Assembly (NCBI RefSeq): GCF_028606985.1
Contig: NZ_CP117416.1
Span: forward strand, 5,023,001 to 5,087,000
DNA length: 64,000 nucleotides
Reading direction: 5' to 3'
Origin: Paenibacillus kyungheensis
GTDB lineage: Bacteria; Bacillota; Bacilli; Paenibacillales; Paenibacillaceae
Both the position numbers and the translations under genes were made by a program. Under the pieces are notes generated by a model. The model made no database searches. It was not told the origin of the DNA and saw nothing but the letters and a program-made list of their open reading frames with translations. Position 1 is the first letter of the stretch, and every line of letters starts with the position of its first letter. This document shows, in pieces, positions 35,980 to 44,387 of this stretch.

Positions 35980-36525
35980 TTATACTGTCATTCCTAGAAA
36001 TTGATCCAATCGATTTTTTTGAAGCCAGTGATGACGGTAATGCATATCAATAATCGTAAACCATTCCTGAGCGTTTAAATGCCCAAAGCGCGGATGAGCT
36101 ACTGTATATTGTGGATTCACTGTTGCTAAAAGAGGCTCAATATTCTGCATACGTGCACGCACTTGTTCTAATCCTTCTAGCAATTCAGCTTTGGTAGAAG
36201 GTTGTGTGGGTGTATAAAATGGAGAAGCTGGAACCTGTACACGAATAGGTGGAAAATTGCCTAATTCCAGTATTGCTTCCCCTGCATAGGTTTTGTAGTT
36301 CACTTCGGTAATCTCTTCTTCTGCTTGCTGACGCTTGATACAGGTATCAATATTGGCAAGATGCATCTGTTGCGCCGATTGTATCAAATGATTGTACATT
36401 TGACCGAGTGACCATTGTTCTGCCTCAGGTTGTAACGTTAACTGTTCAATACTATACGGTTCCAACGCTTGAATATACTGATCGACTTCCTGTTCAAATT
36501 GTTGCAGTACCTTTTTCGTATCCAT
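35980..36525 (-). CDS. DinB-superfamily protein
   Basis: A 181-residue helical-bundle protein of the DinB_2 group: WSLGQMYNHLIQSAQQMHLAN carries the first ligand histidine, and the C-terminal EWFTIIDMHYRHHWLQKNRL the other two. Probably metal binding; catalytic role unproved. ATG 36525 follows AAGGAG; the 30-residue extension to 36615 reads through the terminator of the gene upstream and is unlikely. It sits just behind the WYL regulator gene, whose terminator separates them, so read-through or a separate promoter is needed. Confidence 0.82.
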   Translation of the reverse strand: MDTKKVLQQFEQEVDQYIQALEPYSIEQLTLQPEAEQWSLGQMYNHLIQSAQQMHLANIDTCIKRQQAEEEITEVNYKTYAGEAILELGNFPPIRVQVPASPFYTPTQPSTKAELLEGLEQVRARMQNIEPLLATVNPQYTVAHPRFGHLNAQEWFTIIDMHYRHHWLQKNRLDQFLGMTV

Positions 36526-36593
36526 CAATATCTTCTCCTTGGGCGCTTCACGATCTGAAGTAGCGATCTGAGCGGTTGATTTGTATTTACTAT

Positions 36594-36634
36594 ACAAAAA
36601 CGCTACTGACAACATTATGTCAGTAGCGTTTTAA
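36594..36634 (-). terminator. Intrinsic terminator overlapping the WYL stop codon
   Basis: Minus strand: AACGCTACTGACA / TGTCAGTAGCGTT, a perfect 13-bp stem with a 6-base loop and T5. The last codons and the TGA (36620-36622) of the WYL gene form the upstream arm. Confidence 0.88.
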
Positions 36635-37552
36635 CATATTATTTATTTTTTCAATTATTTGTAATCGCAACGATGTTGGTTCTAACACAGTCACCTGATC
36701 TCCCCAACTCAAGATCCAGAAAAGCACATCTTCTACCTGCCGTACACGTAGCGTAACGATCGTAGCAGATGGTTCTTCTTCTATTTTTTCGATATAAAAA
36801 TTACCCACTTCTTGAATACGTTCGGTCATATGTGGATCAAATTGTAAACGTATCAACATGTTCCGATCATCAGGCGGGCGGTACTCGGATAATTTGAAAT
36901 GCTCGGGTAAAACAAAGCTATCCTGTAATTCCACCAGATCAGAAATACGTGACAACCGAAAATGCCGAATATCTTGCCGTAATTCACAATAAGCTACCAG
37001 TACCCAGTGATTCGTATTAAAGGCTAGACCGTATGGACAGACTGTTCGTGTAATAGCAGAATGATGTGGCTTACTATATCCAAATTTTAATTTGCGTTTT
37101 TGGACAATCGCTTGTCCGATCGGTTCAATATATTGCCTGTCGTCTATTGTCGCTAGTGTTCTTTGTTGAGCCAATAAGCGAATCCCTTCACGCATCGGAT
37201 TCGATTGTTCACGTACGATAGCTGGCAAAATAGATTCGATTTTGCGCCGGGCCACTTCTGCATTACGGCGATAATGTTGTCCGAATTGCTGTTCTACAAA
37301 ATCGGTGCCGATTAATAAAGATACTGCTTCAGAAGCTGTAAAATGAACCGGTGGCAAAAAGTACCCTTCCATTAACAAATAGCCTTGCCCGGGAGAACCA
37401 AGCAATGGCACACCTGCTTCACTGAGTGCTTGCATATCGCGGTAGATCGTCCGTACGCTGATCTCAAAGATACTCGCTAAATCTTCTGCACGTACCCACG
37501 ATTTGCGCTGAAGCTCCAGTACAATCGCTAACATGCGCTCTGTTTTGTTCAT
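36620..37552 (-). CDS. YafY-type transcriptional regulator (HTH_11 + WYL)
   Basis: A 310-residue regulator. N-terminal winged helix about 5-60 (RAEDLASIFEISVRTIYRDM), then the WYL domain (about 140-220; FGYSKPHHSAITRTVCPYGL, HWVLVAYCELRQDIRHFRLSRI) and a C-terminal WCX-type dimerisation/ligand extension (residues 230-310). WYL regulators sense nucleic-acid-like or small ligands and often control DNA-damage or defence genes; here the downstream DinB gene is the natural candidate target. The stop codon is inside a strong terminator. Confidence 0.88.
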   Translation of the reverse strand: MNKTERMLAIVLELQRKSWVRAEDLASIFEISVRTIYRDMQALSEAGVPLLGSPGQGYLLMEGYFLPPVHFTASEAVSLLIGTDFVEQQFGQHYRRNAEVARRKIESILPAIVREQSNPMREGIRLLAQQRTLATIDDRQYIEPIGQAIVQKRKLKFGYSKPHHSAITRTVCPYGLAFNTNHWVLVAYCELRQDIRHFRLSRISDLVELQDSFVLPEHFKLSEYRPPDDRNMLIRLQFDPHMTERIQEVGNFYIEKIEEEPSATIVTLRVRQVEDVLFWILSWGDQVTVLEPTSLRLQIIEKINNMLKRY

Positions 37553-37668
37553 TGCTTCACCTCATCCGCTCCCACAATTACTATTTAAAAATACTATACT
37601 GTTATTTACTTTGTTTGACCAACTTTTTACGGATAGCTATCTATAATCCACAATCATGACTGGGTAGC

Positions 37669-37704
37669 ACAAAAAACCGTTACTGCATATTTACAGTAAC
37701 GGCT
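37669..37704 (-). terminator. Intrinsic terminator of xpt-pbuX
   Basis: Minus strand: CCGTTACTGTAAA / TGCAGTAACGG stem, then T6. Confidence 0.88.
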
Positions 37705-37729
37705 AGGTAAGGATGAATTTGTACAAATA

Positions 37730-39091
37730 TTACGTGGTTTGCGAAGAAATCCCTGTCTTCACTTGAGTGCTATCTCCAGCATCAGATGCCATAGCACTCG
37801 AATTTTCGTTGTCCTCTGGATTGTCGAACATTTCACCTTTACGCGATAAAATAATATTTAACAAGACCGCTGTAATCGAACCGGTCACGATCCCGTTTTG
37901 CAAAAGAGTCTGGGCAAAGCTTGGCAATTGACCAAACATATCTGGCAATACCGCAGAACCTAATCCAACAGCAATACTACATGCTACGATCATCAGATTG
38001 CGATCATTACGCAAGTTCACTTCTGACAGGATCGAGATACCCGATGCCGCTACCGATCCGAACATCACGATCATTGCTCCGCCTAATACTGCATTTGGAA
38101 TCACAGTCGTAAGAGCTGCTAATTTCGGCAATAAACCAAGTACAATCATAATACCGGATGCTGCAAAAATGACATTACGTGTTTTGACTTTGGTAAGCGA
38201 AATCAGCCCTACATTTTGAGAGAACGCTGTATACGGAAAAGCATTGAAAAATCCACCTAACATAATCGCTAGACCTTCAGAACGAAGTCCGTTGACGATC
38301 TGTTTTTGCTCGACTTTCTGCTCAATCGCTTTCCCGACCGCAATATACACCCCTGTCGATTCAACCATACTCACAATATTAACAATGACCATCGTAACAA
38401 TGGCGGTTAAGCTAAATTCCGGTATACCGAAGTAAAAAGGCTGTGCTACACGTACCCAAGAAGCATCTCCTACCGAACCGAAATGCACCATCCCCATACT
38501 ATACGCAACAACAGTACCGACAAATAATCCGACCAATACCGAGATCGAACGCAAAAATCCTTTAGCCAGACGATTGACTAACAAAATCACTAATAACGTT
38601 ATTAGGGCAAGCATAAGATTACGAGGTGCGCCAAAATCGCTACTGCCTTGTCCGCCTGCTACATTGTTCATCGCTACTGGAATCAACGATAAGCCTATAA
38701 TCGTTACGACCGAACCGGTAACGATTTTCGGGAAAAAGCGAAGCAGTCGACCATATAATGGCGCGATCAAGACAACGAATAATCCAGATAAAATAATCGC
38801 TCCATAGGCGGTGGCGAGATTCGAGGTCGACGCGATGGCAATAATTGGCCCTACAGCAGTAAACGTACATCCCAATACAACCGGCAATCCACTACCAAAA
38901 TAACGTGTTCCTAGTACTTGTAGCAATGTAGCAATCCCGCAGGTAAATAAATCGGCGGCGATAAGATAAGCCATTTGTTCGGCAGTCAGATGCAAGGCTC
39001 CACCGACAATAAGTGGTACAGCAATCGCACCTGCATACATCGCCATCACATGTTGAAGCCCTAGTGTAAATATTTTGCGTCTACTTAACAT
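37730..39091 (-). CDS. pbuX: Xanthine permease (NCS2 family)
   Basis: A 453-residue, 14-helix nucleobase-cation symporter. Typical stretches are LGLQHVMAMYAGAIAVPLIV at the start, the NCS2 signature-bearing helix around GGFFNAFPYTAFSQNVGLI, and SGISILSEVNLRNDRNLMI. It imports xanthine. The ATG overlaps the last seven bases of xpt (ATGTTAA), the same xpt-pbuX order as in B. subtilis, and both lie under the guanine-type riboswitch at 39905-39992. The last ~35 residues are a Ser/Asp-rich tail. Confidence 0.94.
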   Translation of the reverse strand: MLSRRKIFTLGLQHVMAMYAGAIAVPLIVGGALHLTAEQMAYLIAADLFTCGIATLLQVLGTRYFGSGLPVVLGCTFTAVGPIIAIASTSNLATAYGAIILSGLFVVLIAPLYGRLLRFFPKIVTGSVVTIIGLSLIPVAMNNVAGGQGSSDFGAPRNLMLALITLLVILLVNRLAKGFLRSISVLVGLFVGTVVAYSMGMVHFGSVGDASWVRVAQPFYFGIPEFSLTAIVTMVIVNIVSMVESTGVYIAVGKAIEQKVEQKQIVNGLRSEGLAIMLGGFFNAFPYTAFSQNVGLISLTKVKTRNVIFAASGIMIVLGLLPKLAALTTVIPNAVLGGAMIVMFGSVAASGISILSEVNLRNDRNLMIVACSIAVGLGSAVLPDMFGQLPSFAQTLLQNGIVTGSITAVLLNIILSRKGEMFDNPEDNENSSAMASDAGDSTQVKTGISSQTT

Positions 39092-39717
39092 GGAGAATCC
39101 TCATTTCCAGAAGCTACGGTCACCAGAGAAGGAATCAATGGTGTCTCTTCGATAAAATCAACATGCCCTGGAGACATCGATGAAATGCGTGCTAGCGATT
39201 GAATCGGAATCTGGCGTTCTTCCAGTAGTCCGCGTCCCTCCTGGAACGTCTTCTCGATCACACAACCGACACCAACCAACGTTGCTCCTGAAGCTTTGAC
39301 GATATCTGCTAGACCAACTAGCGCCGCTCCTGTGGCTAAAAAATCATCAACGATCAAGATACGGTCTTCTTTATTCAGATAACTTTGGACGATCGTCACT
39401 TGATACGTTTCTTGCTTGGTAAATGAGTGTACAGAAGCCGCATAGACCACATCACCTTGCGTGATCGCTTTTTTCTTTTTGGCATAGACGAAAGGAACAC
39501 CCAAAGCAATTCCCGTTGCCATCGCAAATTGAATCCCGCTTGCTTCGATCGTTAACACTTTAGTGATCTTTTCATGGGCGAAAAGTCGGGCGAATTCTTT
39601 GCCGATCTCAACCGCTAATCCAGTATCCACCTGATGATTCAGAAATGAGTCCACTTTCAATACCTTTTCGGACAAAATCTGTCCTTCCTGACGAATACGT
39701 TCTTGTAATTCTTTCAT
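39085..39717 (-). CDS. xpt: Xanthine phosphoribosyltransferase
   Basis: A 210-residue enzyme that converts xanthine and PRPP to XMP. The start MKELQERIRQEGQILSEKVL and VDSFLNHQVD are near-identical to Xpt of B. subtilis (194 aa); the PRPP loop is RILIVDDFLATGAALVGL. It is slightly longer than usual at the C-terminus (SMSPGHVDFIEETPLIPSL then ~10 extra residues overlapping pbuX). Ribosome binding site AAGGAGAGAG. First gene of the riboswitch-controlled purine salvage operon. Confidence 0.95.
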   Translation of the reverse strand: MKELQERIRQEGQILSEKVLKVDSFLNHQVDTGLAVEIGKEFARLFAHEKITKVLTIEASGIQFAMATGIALGVPFVYAKKKKAITQGDVVYAASVHSFTKQETYQVTIVQSYLNKEDRILIVDDFLATGAALVGLADIVKASGATLVGVGCVIEKTFQEGRGLLEERQIPIQSLARISSMSPGHVDFIEETPLIPSLVTVASGNEDSPC

Positions 39718-39760
39718 ATGTTCTCTCTCCTTTAGAATAACGATGTAATTTGTGGGGAAA

Positions 39761-39813
39761 TAAAAAAGACAGACTTCCTTGAGTGATTGCTCTCAAGTGA
39801 AGTCTGTCTGTAT
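39761..39813 (-). terminator. Riboswitch terminator of xpt leader
   Basis: Minus strand: a long stem AGACAGACTTCACTTGAG / CTCAAGGAAGTCTGTCT with T6, between the purine aptamer and xpt. Confidence 0.9.
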
Positions 39814-39904
39814 CGATCCTCTATAATCATCATGTCCAATTATAAAAATACGATCTGCATAACAATGTATTGATCCCAAGCGAACGTTATCGCTATGCTC
39901 CAAT

Positions 39905-39992
39905 ACATGCTTCACTCATAGTCAGATCATTACAGTGGTGATCCGGTAGAAACTTTTGGGCCATATTCCCAATATTATATGAGGACGATTGC
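39905..39992 (-). ncRNA. Purine riboswitch, guanine class
   Basis: Minus strand reads TCCTCATATAATATTGGGAA, then TATGGCCCAAAAGTTTCTAC, CGG..., and closes with CTGACTATGAG. These are the conserved J1/2, loop 2 and J3/1 segments. The specificity base is C (GACTATG rather than GATTATG), so guanine/hypoxanthine is the predicted ligand. Binding would cause termination at 39761-39813 and shut off xpt-pbuX. Confidence 0.95.
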
Positions 39993-40153
39993 CGATTCCT
40001 CGCGCAATCTGTATAAAATTATATATGTATACTACACGTATTCATGTAACGTTTCAAGAATAATTTTCACATTTTCATAAGAGAAGAGCCTTTATAAGAT
40101 ATTCTCTTTCAACAAATACATGTAATTACATATACTTCTATTCATTATCTATT
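39993..40153. other. AT-rich spacer
   Basis: Between the xpt leader and the end of pyrD. It should contain the xpt promoter (minus strand); otherwise nothing recognised, and no clear terminator for pyrD. Confidence 0.45.
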
Positions 40154-41086
40154 TCAAACAATCCCACGAATCTCGTCTAGCGACTGTACCTTTTCCTTTT
40201 CCATCCAAGCAGTGAGTCCAGATACCAATTCCTCACCTGCATGTAAATTCACAAAATTATACGTCCCGATCTGCACGGCTTCGGCGCCTGCCATAATATA
40301 TTCAATCATATCTTCTACCGAGCTAATCCCGCCCATCCCGATCACTGGAATAGAGAGTGCTTGAGAGACTTGATGCACCATTCGTAGCGCTATCGGCTTG
40401 ATCGCAGGGCCAGATAGACCTGCATACGTATTTTGAAAAGCACTACGCCGCTGAGCAATATCGATCTTCATCGCTGAGAAGGTATTCACCAGCGATACAG
40501 CATCCGCACCTTCTTGCTCACACATATACGCCATTGCGACAATATCCTGTGCATTAGGCGATAATTTGACGATCAACGGAATACGAGTAACCTGTCTAAC
40601 TTCTCGTACAATCTGGCGAGCCACTTCGGTATCGACTCCGAACTGAATACCGCCTTCTTTGACATTAGGGCATGAGATATTCAGTTCCAGTAGATCAACA
40701 GCCTTCTGTCCCTGACGTTGACGGAGATCGCAAGATTCGCTGATCTGCGCCGCACCAGTTACGTATTCTTCCAGATGTGCTCCGCCCAAATTAGCAATAA
40801 CCACCGCCCCACTGGCAACCATATGATCTAATTCATTTTCCAGAAAAGACGTTATGCCTGGATTCTCCAACCCGACACTGTTCATCATACCTGATGGTGT
40901 CTCCTGCACACGACAACCGGTATTGCCTGAACGTGGATGCAAAGTCAGACCTTTACTCGCTATCCCGCCAAGTATACTGAGATCGTACAACTCGCCATAT
41001 TCTCGTCCGAATCCGAATGTTCCAGAAGCCATAATGATAGGATTACGCAGTGCTACGCCTGCTAGATTACATATGAGAGAGGTCAT
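40154..41086 (-). CDS. pyrD: Dihydroorotate dehydrogenase B, catalytic subunit
   Basis: A 310-residue FMN enzyme of class 1B that oxidises dihydroorotate to orotate in pyrimidine synthesis. FMN/substrate elements: MASGTFGFGREY, ASKGLTLHPRSGN, MNSVGLENPG, LNISCPNVKEGG with the class 1 cysteine loop, and GMGGISSVEDMIEYIMAGA. It needs the FAD/[2Fe-2S] subunit PyrK, encoded immediately upstream with a 20-base overlap. GAGGAGGTGAAC precedes the start. Here pyrK-pyrD stand apart from the other pyr genes. Confidence 0.95.
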   Translation of the reverse strand: MTSLICNLAGVALRNPIIMASGTFGFGREYGELYDLSILGGIASKGLTLHPRSGNTGCRVQETPSGMMNSVGLENPGITSFLENELDHMVASGAVVIANLGGAHLEEYVTGAAQISESCDLRQRQGQKAVDLLELNISCPNVKEGGIQFGVDTEVARQIVREVRQVTRIPLIVKLSPNAQDIVAMAYMCEQEGADAVSLVNTFSAMKIDIAQRRSAFQNTYAGLSGPAIKPIALRMVHQVSQALSIPVIGMGGISSVEDMIEYIMAGAEAVQIGTYNFVNLHAGEELVSGLTAWMEKEKVQSLDEIRGIV

Positions 41087-41813
41087 TCCAGTTCACCTCC
41101 TCTGCTGTAAATACAGGGCCTTCTTTGCACACACGAGCATTGCCGTTCACCGTCTGAATTGAGCAAGTGAGGCAAGCGCCGATACCACATGCCATTCGTT
41201 TTTCTGTTGAAATGTATAATAATGTGCGCGCATGGAGTGATTTTATTTTTGTAGCCAAAGCTTGTAACATACCCGCAGGCCCACAAGCCATAATGACTGA
41301 ATACAATCTAGGGTCTACGATATCAACGATATTGGTGTGTTGCCCCTGAGTGATATGAATCTGCTGGCTGTCCTGTAGGATCTGCTCGAAAGACTCGACC
41401 GCAAAGGAATGATGATTAAATCCTACATAAATATCTGCCTGACGGTAATGTTTAGCCGCTAATAGCAACGGTGCTACTCCCATTCCTCCGCCAACCAAAG
41501 CAACCGATTCAGAAGGATCAACGACCGGGAATCCATTTCCAAAAGGGCCGGACAATTGCAATTCCTGTCCTACCGATAAGCTTGCTAATAGAGCTGTTCC
41601 TCTACCTGTCACTCTATATAAAAAGGCGATATAATCATCGCCTTGATCATGAATACTCAGCGGACGAGACAGCAAAGGATCGGTTATAGCAATCCCCTGC
41701 GTAGCACGATGACGTATCATATAAAATTGTCCCATTGCTCCTGCCCATTGACCTGCTACCTTGATCACATACACGCTTGGAGATACTTCTATATTTGAGA
41801 TAATCGTTGCCAT
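41067..41813 (-). CDS. pyrK: Dihydroorotate dehydrogenase B, electron-transfer subunit
   Basis: A 248-residue ferredoxin-reductase-like protein that passes electrons from dihydroorotate dehydrogenase to NAD+. FAD-binding RPLSIHDQGDD-type motif (PLLSRPLSIHDQG), NAD-binding VALVGGGMGVAPLLLAAKHY, and the C-terminal [2Fe-2S] cysteines in ACGIGACLTCSIQTVN...VCKEGP. The ribosome binding site (AGGGGGAAG) lies inside a perfect 9-bp hairpin arm (41816-41858), which may limit translation. Overlaps pyrD. Confidence 0.94.
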   Translation of the reverse strand: MATIISNIEVSPSVYVIKVAGQWAGAMGQFYMIRHRATQGIAITDPLLSRPLSIHDQGDDYIAFLYRVTGRGTALLASLSVGQELQLSGPFGNGFPVVDPSESVALVGGGMGVAPLLLAAKHYRQADIYVGFNHHSFAVESFEQILQDSQQIHITQGQHTNIVDIVDPRLYSVIMACGPAGMLQALATKIKSLHARTLLYISTEKRMACGIGACLTCSIQTVNGNARVCKEGPVFTAEEVNWNDLSHM

Positions 41814-41815
41814 TC

Positions 41816-41858
41816 ACACTTCCCCCTTTTCACCGCTCACTATCTTACAGGGAAGTGT
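41816..41858 (-). promoter_or_regulatory. pyrK: Hairpin sequestering the pyrK ribosome binding site
   Basis: Minus strand: ACACTTCCC (41850-41858) pairs perfectly with GGGAAGTGT (41816-41824), loop 25 bases; the second arm covers part of the Shine-Dalgarno and ends two bases before ATG. Similar to the leader hairpins that mediate pyrimidine control of enterobacterial pyrC/pyrD. Confidence 0.6.
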
Positions 41859-41910
41859 AGGATTTGGTTGTAACTATTTTCACAGTTGTCTTATCTTTTT
41901 AATCGTTTAT

Positions 41911-42942
41911 TTAGCGTACTAGATTAATATTCAGCAGACTAAGCCCTATCACTGTTAACAAAATAAAAGCAGTCATCATCACATGTACTTTGCGGTACAT
42001 TACCAGAATAGCGATATATTCGCGGATAAAAGCATTTGGTAAATAATAAAATGCAGTACGTGAACCCACACCATCGCCTGTAATCCCTGCTTCTCGTGCA
42101 TAGATACCTGCGCGGAATAAATGGAAATTGTTCGTCACAAATATACAGGAATATGGATTACCTTCCATCAATGCATCCATTTTTTGTTTGGAAAATTGCA
42201 TATTTTGTAGTGTATTTACAGATTGATTTTCGACAATAATCTGATCATTAGGGATTCCTTTGGATCGCAGATAATTGCGTATCGCTTCTGCTTCAGCAAT
42301 CGCTTCGTCACTACCCTGTCCACCTGAAGCAACAAATCGAGGGGGTGATTGTATTTTTTGTTGTCGATAATAAAAAGTAATCGCACGATCAATACGACTT
42401 GCTAATAGCGGGGGAACACGATCTTTAATCAATCCACTGCCTAAAATAATAATAAAATCTTGATTGAGCTTTACTCGGTTGAGGTTGTACAAAGTGGAGG
42501 ATACCAGATAACAAATAAATAAAAATCCATAATACACAAAGCATAACTGAATAAAGATAATAACAGGTTGCAAAATACCGACCGAAGGCATCAGGAATGT
42601 AATAACAGGTAAAGTCGCTATCCCTATGCCTACAAGCAAAGATAGCAAGTTAGGTAATTTCCAGCCTTCTTTGGATAATAACGTACGTCCATTGTAGATC
42701 AGTGCAATTCCAATCACTAATAACATGACAGGAGCAAGTAATACTAGAATAAGTACTAATAATAGACCGATATATGGAATAACCCCATCCAGATTACTGA
42801 TTGCATACACAATCGAACTGAACAAAAGAAGCAATATTCCAATCGTCAGAAAGACTCCATTTCGTACCCGCCGCTGATCGATTGCGTAATTGATAACGAA
42901 CAAGATAAGAAAAAAGACAGTCAAACTGTATATATAAATCAC
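41911..42942 (-). CDS. YdcF-like (DUF218) membrane protein
   Basis: A 343-residue protein with about five N-terminal helices and one or two C-terminal helices around a DUF218/YdcF domain (about 160-305): IIILGSGLIKDRVPPLLASR, FVASGGQGSDEAIAEA, IIVENQSVNTLQNMQFSK and VTNNFHLFRAGIYA. YdcF-type proteins include SanA-like envelope factors; biochemical role is unsettled. Start is GTG behind GGAGGAAA. It lies 97 bases before pyrK on the same strand without a visible terminator between, so co-transcription is possible. Confidence 0.85.
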   Translation of the reverse strand: MIYIYSLTVFFLILFVINYAIDQRRVRNGVFLTIGILLLLFSSIVYAISNLDGVIPYIGLLLVLILVLLAPVMLLVIGIALIYNGRTLLSKEGWKLPNLLSLLVGIGIATLPVITFLMPSVGILQPVIIFIQLCFVYYGFLFICYLVSSTLYNLNRVKLNQDFIIILGSGLIKDRVPPLLASRIDRAITFYYRQQKIQSPPRFVASGGQGSDEAIAEAEAIRNYLRSKGIPNDQIIVENQSVNTLQNMQFSKQKMDALMEGNPYSCIFVTNNFHLFRAGIYAREAGITGDGVGSRTAFYYLPNAFIREYIAILVMYRKVHVMMTAFILLTVIGLSLLNINLVR

Positions 42943-43024
42943 GTATTTTCCTCCTGTTGTCTATGTTCCATTTTGATCATTCAGACTTCTTTTTTAGCAT
43001 ATCGGGTTGGTACGATAAATCAAC

Positions 43025-43063
43025 TTACAATACTGTAAGGTAGACGTAAGCCAAATCGATAGT
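43025..43063 (+). promoter_or_regulatory. YxdJ/BceR-type promoter of yxeA-like gene
   Basis: Inverted repeat TTACA-ATAC-TGTAA (43025-43038), then GATAGT (43058-43063) as a likely -10, with a weak -35 TGTAAG overlapping the second half-site and 18 bases between. The same layout recurs at 45381-45419. Confidence 0.75.
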
Positions 43064-43125
43064 ACACATAGCTAGTTGGTTAGTAAAGTAGATCGTAAGA
43101 TCTCTACACGAAAGGAACGATCATT

Positions 43126-43494
43126 ATGCGTAACGGAACTAAGCTTTTACTATTTGTACTCACGATAGTTATCTTGCTTGTTATCACATTGGTTAGTCAA
43201 TTATCTGAGAAAGACCTGACCAAACTTAATCCGTTGATTCCTAAGCAAATCTATTATGTACAAGTTCATAATTCGTCTTCTAATACTTCATCTTCACAGG
43301 ATACAACTGTCGAATACACATTACCCGCATGGGATGACAAAGGAAACCCTCAAACGATTACATTTTTCGGTATGCATTCATTACGTGAAGGTGCTTATCT
43401 CCAATTAACACTCAAAAATCAACAAGTGCTATCTTATAAGGAAATTTCTTATGACCAGATTCCCACAGTAGTCCAATCCTATTTGCGTCACTAA
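43126..43494 (+). CDS. yxeA: YxeA-family (DUF1093) protein
   Basis: A 122-residue protein with an N-terminal membrane anchor or signal segment (about 6-24) and a small beta domain: IYYVQVHN, EYTLPAWDDKGNPQTITFF, LREGAYLQLTLKN and the ending VLSYKEISYDQIP. These match the YxeA family. In B. subtilis yxeA sits in the yxdLM-yxeA operon controlled by YxdJK, a peptide-responsive system; here it lies just upstream of a system of the same kind and shares its promoter type. Its molecular job is unknown; an envelope partner of the transporter is plausible. Confidence 0.85.
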   Translation: MRNGTKLLLFVLTIVILLVITLVSQLSEKDLTKLNPLIPKQIYYVQVHNSSSNTSSSQDTTVEYTLPAWDDKGNPQTITFFGMHSLREGAYLQLTLKNQQVLSYKEISYDQIPTVVQSYLRH

Positions 43495-43573
43495 CTATTT
43501 ATTGTACCGTTGAGAGCTACTTCATCTCATAACAGGTTGCCAGTCTATAAATAATTAGAATACTTCTTTTATG

Positions 43574-43637
43574 TAAAAAAAGGACTCTCTTTTCTTCGTG
43601 TTTGCGATAACATGAAATAGAAAAGAGTTCTTTTTAG
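43574..43637 (+). terminator. Intrinsic terminator after yxeA
   Basis: Stem AAAAAGGACTCT-TTTTCT / AGAAAAGAGTTCTTTTT with a long loop. Confidence 0.78.
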
Positions 43638-43679
43638 GTTAAATAATACCGATGAACTGTAGGTAAGGAGTGAATAATC

Positions 43680-44387
43680 ATGCAGACTATTTTGATTGTC
43701 GAAGATGATCGTAAGATTGCCGAATTATTGCAATCGTATATTGTGAAATATGGCTACCATGTTATTGTAACCACAGACTTTGAACATGTGCTACAACAAT
43801 TTCAACAAGAGCAACCGGATATGGTACTTCTGGATGTTAATCTCCCCAGTTATGACGGGTATTACTGGTGTCGTCAGATTCGTGCCCATTCCATCTGTCC
43901 GGTGATCTTTATTTCGGCACGTGCAGGGGAAATGGATCAGATTATGGCACTCGAAAATGGAGCCGATGACTATATTACTAAACCGTTCGATTACGGTATC
44001 GTCATGGCCAAAATTCGCAGTCATCTACGGCGTGCTTACGGAGAATATGCTTCCAAGCATGAAGAGATTATTTTGCATAAAGAAGGATTATCTTTATACC
44101 CTGAACGACTAGAACTTCATTACAACAATCAGAGCGTATTATTAACGAAAAAAGAAGCAGATATTATTGAAAGTCTGATCGAACGCCATCCACGAGTAGC
44201 TAGCCGGGAAGCGTTACTTGAAAAGTTATGGGACGATCAGACCTATGTCGATGAAAATACACTGAACGTCAATATCACTCGTGTACGCAAAAAGTTTCTT
44301 GATCTGGGTCTATTGGATGCGGTAGAGACGGTGCGCGGCATCGGTTACCGACTGTATATTTCGTGGAATCAGGATGATGGATTATGA
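43680..44387 (+). CDS. OmpR-family response regulator (BceR/YxdJ-like)
   Basis: A 235-residue regulator. Receiver domain residues 1-115 with phosphorylation site Asp52 (VLLDVNLPSYDG), acidic pair E8-D9-D10 and the conserved Lys in ITKPFDYG; winged-helix DNA-binding domain about 130-230 (VDENTLNVNITRVRKKF). Should bind the paired TTACA-N4-TGTAA sites at 43025 and 45381 and activate yxeA and the ABC transporter. Ends in an ATGA overlap with the kinase gene. Confidence 0.92.
   Translation: MQTILIVEDDRKIAELLQSYIVKYGYHVIVTTDFEHVLQQFQQEQPDMVLLDVNLPSYDGYYWCRQIRAHSICPVIFISARAGEMDQIMALENGADDYITKPFDYGIVMAKIRSHLRRAYGEYASKHEEIILHKEGLSLYPERLELHYNNQSVLLTKKEADIIESLIERHPRVASREALLEKLWDDQTYVDENTLNVNITRVRKKFLDLGLLDAVETVRGIGYRLYISWNQDDGL

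Noticed and set aside
41859-41910. PyrR attenuator before pyrK
   Set aside because: The 97-base gap has no PyrR-binding anti-antiterminator sequence and no terminator; only the ribosome-binding-site hairpin is visible.
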